From Methanosarcina sp. MTP4 (lineage in GTDB: Archaea; Halobacteriota; Methanosarcinia; Methanosarcinales; Methanosarcinaceae): 64,000 nucleotides of DNA. A program made the position numbers and the translations under genes. Shown here in pieces: positions 18,743 to 27,258 of this stretch. The stretch is from the NCBI RefSeq assembly GCF_000970045.1, contig NZ_CP009505.1:682001-746000 (forward strand), in the 5' to 3' direction. Numbering within the stretch: position 1 is the stretch's first letter; every line of letters begins with the position of its first letter. The notes under the pieces are model-generated. The model was not told where the DNA came from and did no database searches. It saw nothing but the letters and a program-made list of their open reading frames with translations.

Positions 18743-19268
18743 TCCCTATACCTCCAACACTATCTATATCGAAAGAACTATCTGATAAATCAAACTCAAT
18801 TATGCCCTTTGGATTATTTTTCCGGTCATGAGTAAACCATTTTGACCAATACTCTATGTTTTTTATCATATCCTCGTACAATTCAGAGAGTTCGGGTGGG
18901 TATATAATAATAAAGTAGACATCACATTTACATTCAGATTTTGCCCATTCTTTATCGATAATTTTGTTAAAATCTTCCTTTATTTCTTCATAAGATTCAT
19001 CTAGTTCAATACCACTGATGTGAGTTACAAAATCAATGTCATTGGGATCTATCTTATGTGTTGTATAACTTCCGTTTACCCATTGTAGAGTAGCTATATT
19101 GAGAGGTATAAGTAAAGAACAATATCTAATATACCCATCAAAGATTTTTTCTCGAGTAACCGATTCCGGAAAACCATTCACAAAACACATCTGAAATTCT
19201 GTTAATTTTGGTTTTATGAATCCTAGTGGTAAGTTTCCATTATCTTCAAATTCTGGAATCGCACTCAT
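18735..19268 (-). CDS. DUF6932-like nucleotidyltransferase-fold protein
   Basis: A 177-residue protein of the minimal nucleotidyltransferase type. The start MSAIPEFEDNGNLPLG resembles DUF6932 proteins. The catalytic pattern is intact: Gly66-Ser67 in VNGSY, Asp77 and Asp79 in DPNDIDFV, and a third acidic residue Asp116 in CKCDVYFI on the next strand. It would therefore be able to transfer a nucleotide to a protein or RNA target, as MenT/AbiEii-type and MntA proteins do, or be an antitoxin. GGGTGAGAGG precedes the ATG. It is the first gene of a two-gene overlapping cassette in an accessory region. Confidence 0.75.
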   Translation of the reverse strand: MSAIPEFEDNGNLPLGFIKPKLTEFQMCFVNGFPESVTREKIFDGYIRYCSLLIPLNIATLQWVNGSYTTHKIDPNDIDFVTHISGIELDESYEEIKEDFNKIIDKEWAKSECKCDVYFIIIYPPELSELYEDMIKNIEYWSKWFTHDRKNNPKGIIEFDLSDSSFDIDSVGGIGSD

Positions 19269-19359
19269 GAATATCCTCTCACCCCCAATTATAATCCTTT
19301 TCTTGATATTCTTCGTTTTAATACAAAATAAACTTTTTCCATTTGTTTATACCCTCCCT

Positions 19360-19562
19360 TCCCGGTGCACTGAGCTTCTCTTCATGATGTCCAGTCTGGC
19401 TCCCTCCCTTCCTAAAAATCCGGCCTTCATATTTGCCCTACATTCTCTTTTCTTGAATTGGTGCGTGTGTTTCTTCATGCTCCCTCAGTCCAGGCTCTCA
19501 GGGGCTTTCGGGAGAAAGGCAGCAGCCAGATCGGAGGGCTTGAGCTTCTCAGGGATCTTCTC
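19360..19562. repeat. Dispersed repeat copy C (5' part)
   Basis: Matches the left part of copy F at 25075: TTCATGCTCCCT, CAGGCTCTCAGGGGCTTTCG, CAGCCAGATCGGAGGG and CTGAGCTTCTC. It is cut off after TCTCAGGGATC, before the AGCTACAAAAGCC segment. A 117-codon frame across it is spurious. Confidence 0.75.
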
Positions 19563-19585
19563 CTTCTAACTGAGTACATTTATAT

Positions 19586-19900
19586 ATGAAGATGATTTTA
19601 CCTATTGTCATTATGTCTTGTAGTCTTTCCTTTGATGCACTCCTTGTTCTAAATATTCTATATTCGAACAGATGTTTTAGGGACAATAGAGGATATAATT
19701 CTAAAAAACTAGATAAAATTCTTACAAAAAAAATATCCGCAAAATACGAAGATGTTATTAAGGAACTTATAAGTCATGGATACATTACTCAAATTAAGAA
19801 AAAGGATATAAAATATTTCATATCGGATATTCCAAAAGCTATCTATGCTTTAGACTCGCATGGATTTTCGGTTACAAAAGGTAAGATTAGAAAGCTGTAA
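19586..19900 (+). CDS. Small putative winged-helix protein
   Basis: A 104-residue protein. After a hydrophobic start (MILPIVIMSC) the rest is Lys-rich and reads like a winged-helix domain: KISAKYEDVIKELISHGYI as recognition region and DIPKAIYALDSHGF near the end. No ribosome binding site is visible; TTTATATATG directly before the ATG suggests promoter sequence or a later start (ATG 19613). Unrecognised; it may be a DNA-binding regulator. Confidence 0.45.
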   Translation: MKMILPIVIMSCSLSFDALLVLNILYSNRCFRDNRGYNSKKLDKILTKKISAKYEDVIKELISHGYITQIKKKDIKYFISDIPKAIYALDSHGFSVTKGKIRKL

Positions 19901-20155
19901 ACTATTTTTTACACCTGTGTAAAAAATAATCTGCAAACTGTTTTATACTAGTAATGCTAGATGTAAATGTATATACCTGTATGCATATGTACACTTGATT
20001 CTTACTTGGACTTACGCAGTGAACTAAAAACCAAAAGTGGAAATGAAGTATATGTGTAAATCCAATAATTTTGACGAGTCACATGTACTTGGTTTTGTTC
20101 TTCAAGTGTATGAGTTCTATTTCCTTTACACATAAATATTGATAATTTATCGGAG

Positions 20156-20674
20156 ATGTGGGATCTCATGAAACCTTTCGAAGGCTTATTGGGAAATAAC
20201 TGTGAGTTGAGAATAATTGAATTTCTATTGCCTCTAGAAGGGATAGAATTCAATGTGACTGAACTTGCCGAGGAGGTCGGCGTGTCCAGACCCTCAGTCA
20301 TAAAATCAATCAAAAAATTTTTAGAATGGGGTCTGATTAAATCAAAGAGAGCAGGAAATTTAACATATTATAGCATGAATCATGAATCTCCAATTATTAA
20401 AAACATTCAGCAGCTTAACAATCTATTAATTGAAAAAATGCTTGGGGATGATGTGCTATATGAAATCCATGAATACATTGAGAGCAAAAGTTTTTCCGTT
20501 GAAACATCTGCTACAAAAATTTCTTTAAATAGGAACTTTGAAATGTCTAACTGGTCAGATTCTTTTTCAACTGAAATTCACAAGCCATTATGGTGTGATA
20601 CTTCTTTTAATCTTCCAGATGACTTCCGTTGTAGCGAACCCAGATCAAGTTATAGTCCATCGGGGGCAACGTAA
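20156..20674 (+). CDS. Winged helix-turn-helix regulator
   Basis: A 172-residue protein. Residues 15-80 form a clear winged helix (RIIEFLLPLEGIEFNVTELA, EEVGVSRPSVIKSIKKFLEW, GLIKSKRAGN with YYSMN as wing). The remainder is unrecognised and Ser/Thr-rich. GGAG lies upstream of both ATG 20156 and ATG 20168; spacing fits the second better. Its stop codon overlaps the next gene's start (TAATG), so it is coupled to the 138-residue partner. This could be an autoregulated two-gene module. Confidence 0.7.
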   Translation: MWDLMKPFEGLLGNNCELRIIEFLLPLEGIEFNVTELAEEVGVSRPSVIKSIKKFLEWGLIKSKRAGNLTYYSMNHESPIIKNIQQLNNLLIEKMLGDDVLYEIHEYIESKSFSVETSATKISLNRNFEMSNWSDSFSTEIHKPLWCDTSFNLPDDFRCSEPRSSYSPSGAT

Positions 20675-21090
20675 TGACACAAAAAAGATTCTTTGTAAAG
20701 GAGATTATTAAAGAATTAAGACTAATTGAAACATCAATGAAAAAAGAAGAAAACATCGAGAGAAAAATCTATTTATTTTCTGCAGCTTACGGAATTATGG
20801 GCCGCACATACAGATTTGAATTTTCTCCTGATTTCTTATTAGCAGAGTTTGTATTAAACAATAGTTATGGTGCATTGATCGATCGGTTTCAGAAACTAAA
20901 AAGTGGTGACACAACAGTTGAAATTGAACCGCTTCATTTTGAAAAAATTGAAGACGGATTAAAACTGTTAGCAGATTGCTTTGAAAATGGAATATCAATA
21001 TTAGAACCTTTAGAACTCATTTTAACAACTGCTTTCAGCACATCTGGTCCCGGAAACTATCTTAGAGAGAAAGGAATGTTGAAACTTTAA
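20674..21090 (+). CDS. Hypothetical partner of the winged-helix regulator
   Basis: A 138-residue soluble protein, unrecognised, with helical composition (KEIIKELRLIETSMKKEENI, FEKIEDGLKLLADCFENGI). It starts inside the stop codon of the regulator gene (TAATG), which implies coupled translation and a functional pair. No catalytic motif is visible. Candidate roles are toxin, effector or co-regulator; nothing in the sequence decides between them. Confidence 0.65.
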   Translation: MTQKRFFVKEIIKELRLIETSMKKEENIERKIYLFSAAYGIMGRTYRFEFSPDFLLAEFVLNNSYGALIDRFQKLKSGDTTVEIEPLHFEKIEDGLKLLADCFENGISILEPLELILTTAFSTSGPGNYLREKGMLKL

Positions 21091-21740
21091 CTTTTTCTTT
21101 CTCTTTCTCTTTTAATCAATCTTTTTTGCAGTTTCATCTATTTCCAAGAAAATAGGTCTATATACCATTTCTGTAAATCCACAAATGCTCACTCAGTCCA
21201 GGCTCTCAGGGACTTTCAGGAGCCAAGCAGCAGGCAGATCGGAGGGACTGAGCTTCTCCAGAAGCTACAAAAGCCTGGTCCCAGAGCTTCGTTTAATCTT
21301 TGCAGTTGTGAATAGGTTTACAAAAAGGTTTTTAGCAATGCATTTGTGTTCGGGCCGAATTATATACGAATATTAAGATATTATTAATCATATACTAAAA
21401 CGAGATATAAAACCACAATCTACCAGCATTTTATCCGGATGAATAGTATGATTTCTATGGTCTGAAGGTTAAGGTTGTGAATTGAGAATTTCAGGCAGGA
21501 TTACAACATGGGTTTTAAGGTGAAGTTCTAAGATACATTTTAATTTCTGTGGAGAGCATGGGGGATTAAAGTATGAAGTGAGAGGTTAAATCCAAAAGTA
21601 AAGCTGAAAAAGAATGGTGAATTATTTGTTTTAAGTGGAAACTGTGCAATCCCTTATCATTTAGGAGTTTTAATATATCAATCGCATAAACTGGATGAAA
21701 AAATGACTTCTAATGTATCAATCTATAAGGTTCTGATTTT
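21091..21740. other. Spacer with dispersed repeat
   Basis: No supported gene. It contains repeat copy D at 21187-21292; the rest is AT-rich and probably contains the promoter of the TPR gene that follows. Confidence 0.5.
21187..21292. repeat. Dispersed repeat copy D
   Basis: Carries CTCAGTCCAGGCTCTCAGGG, GCAGGCAGATCGGAGGG, CTGAGCTTCTCCAGAAGC and TACAAAAGCCTGGTCCCAGA. It joins the left part seen in copy C to the right part seen in copy A, which shows that all are pieces of one element. Confidence 0.8.
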
Positions 21741-22487
21741 ATGACTGAAAAATATGACGATTATAAACCTGGCCAATCAGAGAATAACTTGGCACATAAA
21801 AACGAATCTGCTGAATCATCGGGAACTGAATTAGGGGTAACAGAAGAAAAAAATGATCCTAATAAAGTAATTGGCTTAATCGAGTCTTTAATGTTAAATG
21901 AGAATTATCCGCTGGAAAACGAGAGTTCTCATACTATTGATGAAATGCTATCTTTTCTTAACAAAGAAATTGATAAAGATCCAAAGTTTACTGAATGCTG
22001 GCTAATTAAAGGTATGGTTCTTTACAAAATTGGAAAAGCTGGTAGTGCAATAGATGTTTTTGATGATGTTCTGGATCGCATGCCATTCGATACTTCCATA
22101 AATAAAGCGTATGTATGGAAAAAAAATAACTGGATGTCTTATAAGTACGCGTTGAAATTTAAGGCTCTATCCCTATGCAAACTTGGAAAATATGATGAAG
22201 CGTTAGATGAACTTAAATATGGACTTTACGAAATTTCGGATATCTTTCCAATGGACTCTGAAATGAAAATTTATAAAAATGTATTGGATAGTAAAAATGA
22301 ATTAGATTCACCTGATGAAACAATTCATATTTTAACGGGATGTGGGGCAGAGGTCCTCTCCGGAGATGTAAGTTCAAATCCAAACAAATACTATTGTAAG
22401 GATCATGGGTTTATCCCCCTTCTGGATATAAAATGGAGTGGTAAAGAACCCAATTGTCCGAAGTGTAATGAACTGCTCCATCCGTAA
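21741..22487 (+). CDS. TPR-like protein with C-terminal zinc site
   Basis: A 248-residue protein. Residues 1-40 are hydrophilic; 60-190 contain two TPR-like helical repeats (FTECWLIKGMVLYKIGKAGS and YALKFKALSLCKLGKYDEA). The C-terminus has Cys/His residues arranged like a zinc ribbon (TGCGAEV, KYYCKDHGF, PNCPKCNELL). It is probably a protein-interaction scaffold; partner unknown. There is no strong ribosome binding site before ATG 21741. A partial duplicate of its 3' end follows at 22497-22551. Confidence 0.65.
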   Translation: MTEKYDDYKPGQSENNLAHKNESAESSGTELGVTEEKNDPNKVIGLIESLMLNENYPLENESSHTIDEMLSFLNKEIDKDPKFTECWLIKGMVLYKIGKAGSAIDVFDDVLDRMPFDTSINKAYVWKKNNWMSYKYALKFKALSLCKLGKYDEALDELKYGLYEISDIFPMDSEMKIYKNVLDSKNELDSPDETIHILTGCGAEVLSGDVSSNPNKYYCKDHGFIPLLDIKWSGKEPNCPKCNELLHP

Positions 22488-22496
22488 ACCGAAGAG

Positions 22497-22551
22497 ATGT
22501 TATTGCAAAAATCATGGTTGTATCCCCTTTGATACTATAAAATGGAGGGGA
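22497..22551 (+). pseudogene. Duplicated 3' fragment of the TPR gene
   Basis: TATTGCAAAAATCATGG..ATCCCC..ATAAAATGGAG repeats, with changes, the coding sequence at 22390-22440 for YYCKDHGFIPLLDIKW, here reading YCKNHGCIPFDTIKW. No start or stop of its own; a decayed tandem duplication. Confidence 0.55.
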
Positions 22552-22985
22552 TACTCCTGAGAAAAATAGGCTTTGAACCTGAGTATATAAAAGAAAAATA
22601 AAAAAAGTAAAAAGCCCCGGGTGGGATTTGGACCCGCTACCTCATCCTTACCAGGGACATGCTACGATCCGGAGCCGCAAAGAAGTGGTTTTGCTGGCAA
22701 AATCACAGAACCTGGTGTTTAAGCCGTCTTTTTTCAATACTCAAACCTTTCTGTAAAATTTTTGTGCAAAATTTCCGGGGATGAAAAGGAAAACCCGGGT
22801 TTGGAAAATACTGAATCAAGTGACAACAGATTAATATACCCATATTTTTAAATATCCTATTTGATATAAATTAGCCCGGATCCGAAGAGGGGGAATAAAA
22901 CGGAGTAAAAACGGGGAAACAATAAAACCTCTTTCGGGTTTGATACTGGATTTTATGAAAAATTCTCTGGAATAGGGGTAACATA
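22552..22985. other. Spacer containing tRNA fragment
   Basis: Besides the decayed tRNA at 22614-22676 there is no supported gene. ATTAATATACCCATATTTTTAAATATCC near 22830 may belong to the promoter of the next gene. Confidence 0.4.
22614..22676 (-). pseudogene. Decayed tRNA-Thr 3' fragment
   Basis: On the minus strand this matches the 3' two thirds of the intact tRNA-Thr at 27259: anticodon loop CTGGTAA with GGT, variable region, T arm GCGGGTCCAAATCCCAC and acceptor strand CCGGGGC. I count seven mismatches in the 45 bases up to the start of the anticodon stem. The T stem has a mismatch and the D arm and 5' acceptor strand are lost. Same orientation as the intact gene: the pattern left by an element integrated into a tRNA 3' end. 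Confidence 0.6.
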
Positions 22986-23351
22986 ATGAAGGGGAGCGAC
23001 AAAAAGAAAGAGTTTTGCAATATATGTGGGCGGGAACTGCTGGAAGACGTAATGGTCGTCGATACCAGCCAGGAAATGAAACCAGTAAAATTCAAGGACG
23101 TTCACGGGGATAAGTCCGATCTGATATGCATGGAATGTGCAGCTGATTCGATTGAGAATCCGCCCTTCTTATGTTCGAGATGTGGGCAGCCAGTCGAATT
23201 GGGAGAGCACTTCTATATATTGAAGTTCGGAACCACAAAACCCGGGGGCCCGAAGGTGGACTCTGAAGAAGAATGTCCTGAGGATAAATACATCTGTATC
23301 AGATGTTATGATGAGTTCATGAACCTTGAAGAGGAACTGGAAAAAGACTGA
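22986..23351 (+). CDS. Zinc-ribbon protein
   Basis: A 121-residue hydrophilic protein with four CxxC pairs: CNIC (11-14), CMEC (about 49-52), CSRC (about 64-67) and CIRC (about 104-107), so two treble-clef or LIM-like zinc sites are likely. GGGGTAACA stands before ATG 22986. It is acidic at the C-terminus (NLEEELEKD). Role unknown; possibly protein or nucleic-acid binding. It lies inside the region bracketed by the two tRNA-Thr copies. Confidence 0.65.
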   Translation: MKGSDKKKEFCNICGRELLEDVMVVDTSQEMKPVKFKDVHGDKSDLICMECAADSIENPPFLCSRCGQPVELGEHFYILKFGTTKPGGPKVDSEEECPEDKYICIRCYDEFMNLEEELEKD

Positions 23352-23428
23352 ATGGAAAGCCGTGCCTCTAAACCCTGTTCATGCTCTGCCTTCAATCAAT
23401 CCCATGGCAGAAATCAGGACAGGTAAGG

Positions 23429-23482
23429 CCCGGTCGTGTCCAGAGCTTCGGGCGGGTTAGGTCGAAGGGTTCTTCATACCCT
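23429..23482. repeat. Dispersed repeat copy E
   Basis: A short copy: CCCGGTCGTGTCCAGAGCTT followed by CGGGCGGGTTAGGTCGAAGG. Confidence 0.7.
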
Positions 23483-23515
23483 TCTTTATTGTTGGAGCGG
23501 GTCCTATTTTATAAT

Positions 23516-23989
23516 TCAAGGTTCTTGATTTTGGGGCCCTATCCGGGTTTTGCTTTTGTGCACTTCAACTCCATCTTCGTCTTCGATCAGGGCTTCGATT
23601 TCATAGCTGGTATCTGGATTTTTCGGGACCCTCATTATAATTGGGGTGCGGGTTGAAACTTCCTCGTAATGGATTTTCTCAGCACTTTCCAGAGTGGTCC
23701 CGTTTTCTTTGATTTCGAAGCTAAAGTAGTAATTGGCGGTTTCATTTTGGTCTTCAGGGATAAATAAGAAGGCAAGGTGGTCATCAAAAGCTCTGACCTC
23801 TTCCAGAAACACATTCCCGGTCAGGTTTCTTTCCTCGAATTCAGTATATACTTCTGATGTATAGTTGGATGAATAACAGGTGATAAAGCTTCCTCCGTTA
23901 GAGGAATAAGCGGTAAAGATGACAAGGATTCCTCCGAAAATCATCATAAGTATTAAAAGAAAGGATAATACGAATTTCGAGTGTTTCAT
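23516..23989 (-). CDS. Membrane-anchored exported protein
   Basis: A 157-residue protein with one N-terminal membrane helix (residues 6-28, FVLSFLLILMMIFGGILVIF) and an extracytoplasmic domain of beta-rich composition (NYYFSFEIKENGTTLESAEK; YEIEALIEDEDG) resembling an Ig-like fold. Several N-x-T/S sites would allow glycosylation at the S-layer. GGAGGAATTTTT precedes the ATG. Unrecognised family. Confidence 0.6.
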   Translation of the reverse strand: MKHSKFVLSFLLILMMIFGGILVIFTAYSSNGGSFITCYSSNYTSEVYTEFEERNLTGNVFLEEVRAFDDHLAFLFIPEDQNETANYYFSFEIKENGTTLESAEKIHYEEVSTRTPIIMRVPKNPDTSYEIEALIEDEDGVEVHKSKTRIGPQNQEP

Positions 23990-24135
23990 AAAAATTCCTC
24001 CGATTCTATGATCTTGATTTTGTTTTCCTTATTTTACCTTGTTTCGGCAAAATATCTTCTATTCCAAATATATAACAAACTTCCCGAAATTCCAGAATTT
24101 TTCAAACTCCGGCTGCTTGAGCTATTGCGGTGGCT

Positions 24136-24250
24136 CGTTAAGTCGAAAGTTTCAGGGGCTTAGAGGACGGGTTCGAGAAAAGAAAAGGTAGAGGGAGAGA
24201 GGAGCAAGGGTAACAAAAAGGAGAAGGGGGGAGAAAGGGGAGAAGGGCCG
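24136..24250. repeat. Dispersed repeat copy (right part)
   Basis: Reads GCTCGTTAAGTCGAAAGTTT, CAGGGGCTTAGAGGACGGG and TTCGAGAAAAGAAAAGG, then the purine-rich tract; the right half of the element. Confidence 0.75.
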
Positions 24251-24489
24251 GAAGGTTATTTGAGGTTAAGATTTACAGATCCTGGGAAAACATGTTCTGG
24301 AGAGCTACTGCTGCAATCTTTCGTATTGACCGAATACAAATGGGTACAAGTCCGAACATGTAAACATCAAGGAAATCCAAATTGATGACTTACAAGTTCT
24401 AAAATATTTTATTCTTTGTAAACATCATGTGTAACTGAATATACCACTTAGTCTATCAAATCAATGTAAATATATAAACGAGGGGAAAT

Positions 24490-25086
24490 ATGTTTCAAGA
24501 AGATTTTTTACTTGAAGAATACAAAAGTCTAAGAGAAGAGATCTTAGATAAAATGGGAAAAAATTTCAAGACTCTTTCCCTTGGTGTTGGTGGGATTACT
24601 ATTATTTTAGGATTTGTTTTTAAATATGAAGTTAATGAATTATTTTTTGTCTTGCCTTTTCTGATAGTCGCAAACGCGTATCGTTATAAAGCGGAAACTG
24701 CTGCAATCTTGAACGCTAGTGAGTATATCCGAAAGATCGAAAATTCTATTTACAGGCTAAACAGTAACCTCGATAAATGTGTCTATGACCCTGTTTTTGG
24801 AGACCTCGGTTGGGAAAACTACTTGGAAAAGAATAATAAGAGAACTGTATATAGACCTCATTGGATTACAGCAGATTTTATTTTTGGCAGTTTATATTTT
24901 CTCTGTGCATACGAATCATGGTATCTCAATTTAAGCACACGAAAAATCACTACTATCTTTTTTACAATTGTGTTTATATTCATAGGTTTTCATTGGCTGC
25001 ACCAAATATATAAACAATTTAAAATGGAGAAGGAAAATCGTGAAAATAAGCTACCTCAAGTTATACGACCAGCCCGAAGTCCTTGA
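24490..25086 (+). CDS. Four-helix membrane protein
   Basis: A 198-residue protein with two pairs of hydrophobic helices (about residues 29-45, 50-63 and 126-145, 152-172) separated by an acidic-basic cytoplasmic region (ASEYIRKIENSIYRLNSN). GAGGGG stands 4 bases before the ATG. Its last codons (PQVIRPARSP) run into dispersed repeat copy F, so its C-terminus may have been altered by that insertion. Function unknown. Confidence 0.6.
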   Translation: MFQEDFLLEEYKSLREEILDKMGKNFKTLSLGVGGITIILGFVFKYEVNELFFVLPFLIVANAYRYKAETAAILNASEYIRKIENSIYRLNSNLDKCVYDPVFGDLGWENYLEKNNKRTVYRPHWITADFIFGSLYFLCAYESWYLNLSTRKITTIFFTIVFIFIGFHWLHQIYKQFKMEKENRENKLPQVIRPARSP

Positions 25087-25398
25087 GCTTCTCCAGGAAC
25101 TGCCCGACTTGGCTGCCTCCCATCTTAAAAACGGCCTTCAGATTTACCCTACATTCGCTTTTTTTGAATGGGTGCTTATAGTTGTTTTTCTTCATGCTCC
25201 CTTAATTTATGCTCTCAGGGGCTAGGAGCCAGGCAGCCGCCAGATCGGAGGGGCTGAGCTTTTCCGGGAGGTACAAAGGCCTGGTCCCGGAGTTTCGGGC
25301 GAGTTAGGTCGAAGGGTTCAGAGGCTTAGAGGGCGGGTTCGGGGGGAGGGAGAAAGGAACATGATGTCGAAAAGGAGAAAGGGGAAAAAGGGGAAATG
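25075..25398. repeat. Dispersed repeat copy F (longest)
   Basis: The most complete copy: TTGAGCTTCTCCAGGAACTG, the TTCATGCTCCCT segment, GCCAGATCGGAGGGGCTGAG, GGTACAAAGGCCTGGTCCCG, TTAGGTCGAAGGGTTCAGAG, GGCGGGTTCGG and the purine-rich tract. The insertion sequence at 25399 sits in or at the end of this tract. Confidence 0.8.
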
Positions 25399-27099
25399 CA
25401 GGCTGTCTCAAAACTATGCTTGATCGTACATTTGGGTAAGAAATATTAGGAATATTTATCTTTTTAAAAATATGTATTACATCTAAGTACACTATTTGAG
25501 AAAATTAATTCCAGTGTTTCACCATGTTCAAAAAGTACGATCAAAAGCAGCAATTTTTACTTCCATTAAGCCTGGAAGAGTTTGTTCCTGAAAACCATAT
25601 TGCCAGAGTGTTAAACGACCTCATAGATCTCGTTGATATCAGTGATATTGAGTCCACTTACTCTGAGGAAGGTTGTCCTGCCTATCACCCAAGATTTCTT
25701 TTAAAAATCTTACTCTACGGGTACCTTATAAACATTAGAAGTTCACGCAAGATAGAGCAAATGACACAAACTGATACTGCTTTTATGTACCTTGCAGCTA
25801 TGCAAAAACCTGATTTCCGCACTATTTGTCGATTCCGTTCAACTCATCTTGACTCTATTAAAGAAATATTTTCACAGGTTGTCACGTTTTGTAAGGAAAT
25901 GGATATGATTGGTTCCAGTATTTCGATCGATGGAACAAAGGTTAAGGCAAACGCTTCACCAAGACAAAGTAAAAGTTCCGACGCTCTCAAAAAAGAGATC
26001 GATAAGATACTCAAAGAAAGCATTGAGATCGATAAACAGGAAGACGAAATTTATGGTGATTCGACACCGTACCAGGTGCCAGAAGAACTGGTTAACAAGC
26101 AGAAAAGAGTAGAGAAAATCAAAGCTGCTATGAAAAAAATTGACGAAGAAAAGTTAAAAAAAGTAAACATCACAGACAACGATGCTAAAATTATGAAGCA
26201 TAAAGATGGAAGCAAGAAACCTTCCTATAATTGTCAGGTTGCTGTTGATGAAAAGGAACAAATAATCGTTGCATCAGACGTTGTCGATGAAGAAAATGAC
26301 TTGCATCAAGTTGTACCAATGATAGAAAATGTAAAGGAAACACTGGGATACAAGCCGACAATAGTGCTGGCAGATGCAGGTTATTTTTCATATGATAATG
26401 TGAAATTTTTACTCGATCAAGAAATTGATGCTTATATTCCTGATAACTTTTATGAAGTAGAGAAAAGGGGAAAAACAAAGAAGTTCAGAAAATCTCTCTT
26501 TAAATATGATCCGGAAAAGGACTGTTATTATTGCCCTGCTGCTTTTGAAATCCCATTTACAAGAATCCAAAAAAGGAATGATGAGCCAGATTTACGGTAT
26601 TATGTCTGCAAGTATTGTTCTTTGTGTGTGTTAAAAAATGCATGTACTGAGAGTGAAAACAGGACAATATCAAGAGATCCAAGGGAGTACCTCATGGAGA
26701 ATATGAGGGCTAAACTGAATACAGAAGAAGGAACGGAACAGTATCAGAAAAGAATGTGTACTGTAGAACCTGTGTTTGGCCAGATGAAACAGGATAGAGG
26801 ATTCAGGGAATTTCTTTTGAGAGGGAAAAGGAAGACAAAAATTGAGTTTCTTATGATGTGTACTGTACACAACATAAAGAAAATAGCAGATTTCATGAAA
26901 AGAGAAGGAAAAAGCCTGAAGGAAATACTGAATATGATAACCGGGAGAGGAAATGAATGTAGGAATAAAGGGGGAATTACTGCAAGAAAGGCAAGTATGG
27001 TACGTTGATCAATGAAAACTGATCTTTTTTTGAATAAAAATTGAAATGGAAATGGATATTACCCAATTGTAGAATTCAAAATGGTTTTGAGACAGCTTG
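25399..27099 (+). mobile_element. IS1182-family insertion sequence, intact
   Basis: A 1701-bp element. Left end CAGGCTGTCTCAAAACTATG and inverted right end CAAGCTGTCTCAAAACCAT form terminal inverted repeats of about 18 bp with two or three mismatches. AATG flanks both sides (25395-25398 and 27100-27103), consistent with a 4-bp target duplication. It contains one transposase gene and appears complete, so the insertion may be recent. Confidence 0.85.
25524..27008 (+). CDS. IS1182-family DDE transposase
   Basis: A 494-residue transposase. The N-terminal DUF772-like helical domain (LEEFVPENHIARVLNDLI) is followed by an RNase H-like core with catalytic Asp136 (SIDGTK), Asp284 (LADAGY) and Glu415 (VEPVFGQMKQDRGFREF). 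Between them is an insertion with a Cys cluster (YYCPA, VCKYCSLCVLKNAC) typical of the family. The full length and intact triad suggest an active enzyme. It cuts and joins the ends at 25399 and 27099. Confidence 0.9.
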   Translation: MFKKYDQKQQFLLPLSLEEFVPENHIARVLNDLIDLVDISDIESTYSEEGCPAYHPRFLLKILLYGYLINIRSSRKIEQMTQTDTAFMYLAAMQKPDFRTICRFRSTHLDSIKEIFSQVVTFCKEMDMIGSSISIDGTKVKANASPRQSKSSDALKKEIDKILKESIEIDKQEDEIYGDSTPYQVPEELVNKQKRVEKIKAAMKKIDEEKLKKVNITDNDAKIMKHKDGSKKPSYNCQVAVDEKEQIIVASDVVDEENDLHQVVPMIENVKETLGYKPTIVLADAGYFSYDNVKFLLDQEIDAYIPDNFYEVEKRGKTKKFRKSLFKYDPEKDCYYCPAAFEIPFTRIQKRNDEPDLRYYVCKYCSLCVLKNACTESENRTISRDPREYLMENMRAKLNTEEGTEQYQKRMCTVEPVFGQMKQDRGFREFLLRGKRKTKIEFLMMCTVHNIKKIADFMKREGKSLKEILNMITGRGNECRNKGGITARKASMVR

Positions 27100-27258
27100 A
27101 ATGGCTGTATTTTGTTGCTGATAAAGGGGAAGAAAGCTTTTGCTAAGAAATTTGATTTTGTCAAAATAAGAATGTACAGGAATAATAGAACTTTGAAAAA
27201 AAAGGTTATTTTTTATTTGTCAAAGCCTTCTAATGAATGAAGGCTTTGAACTGATTTA

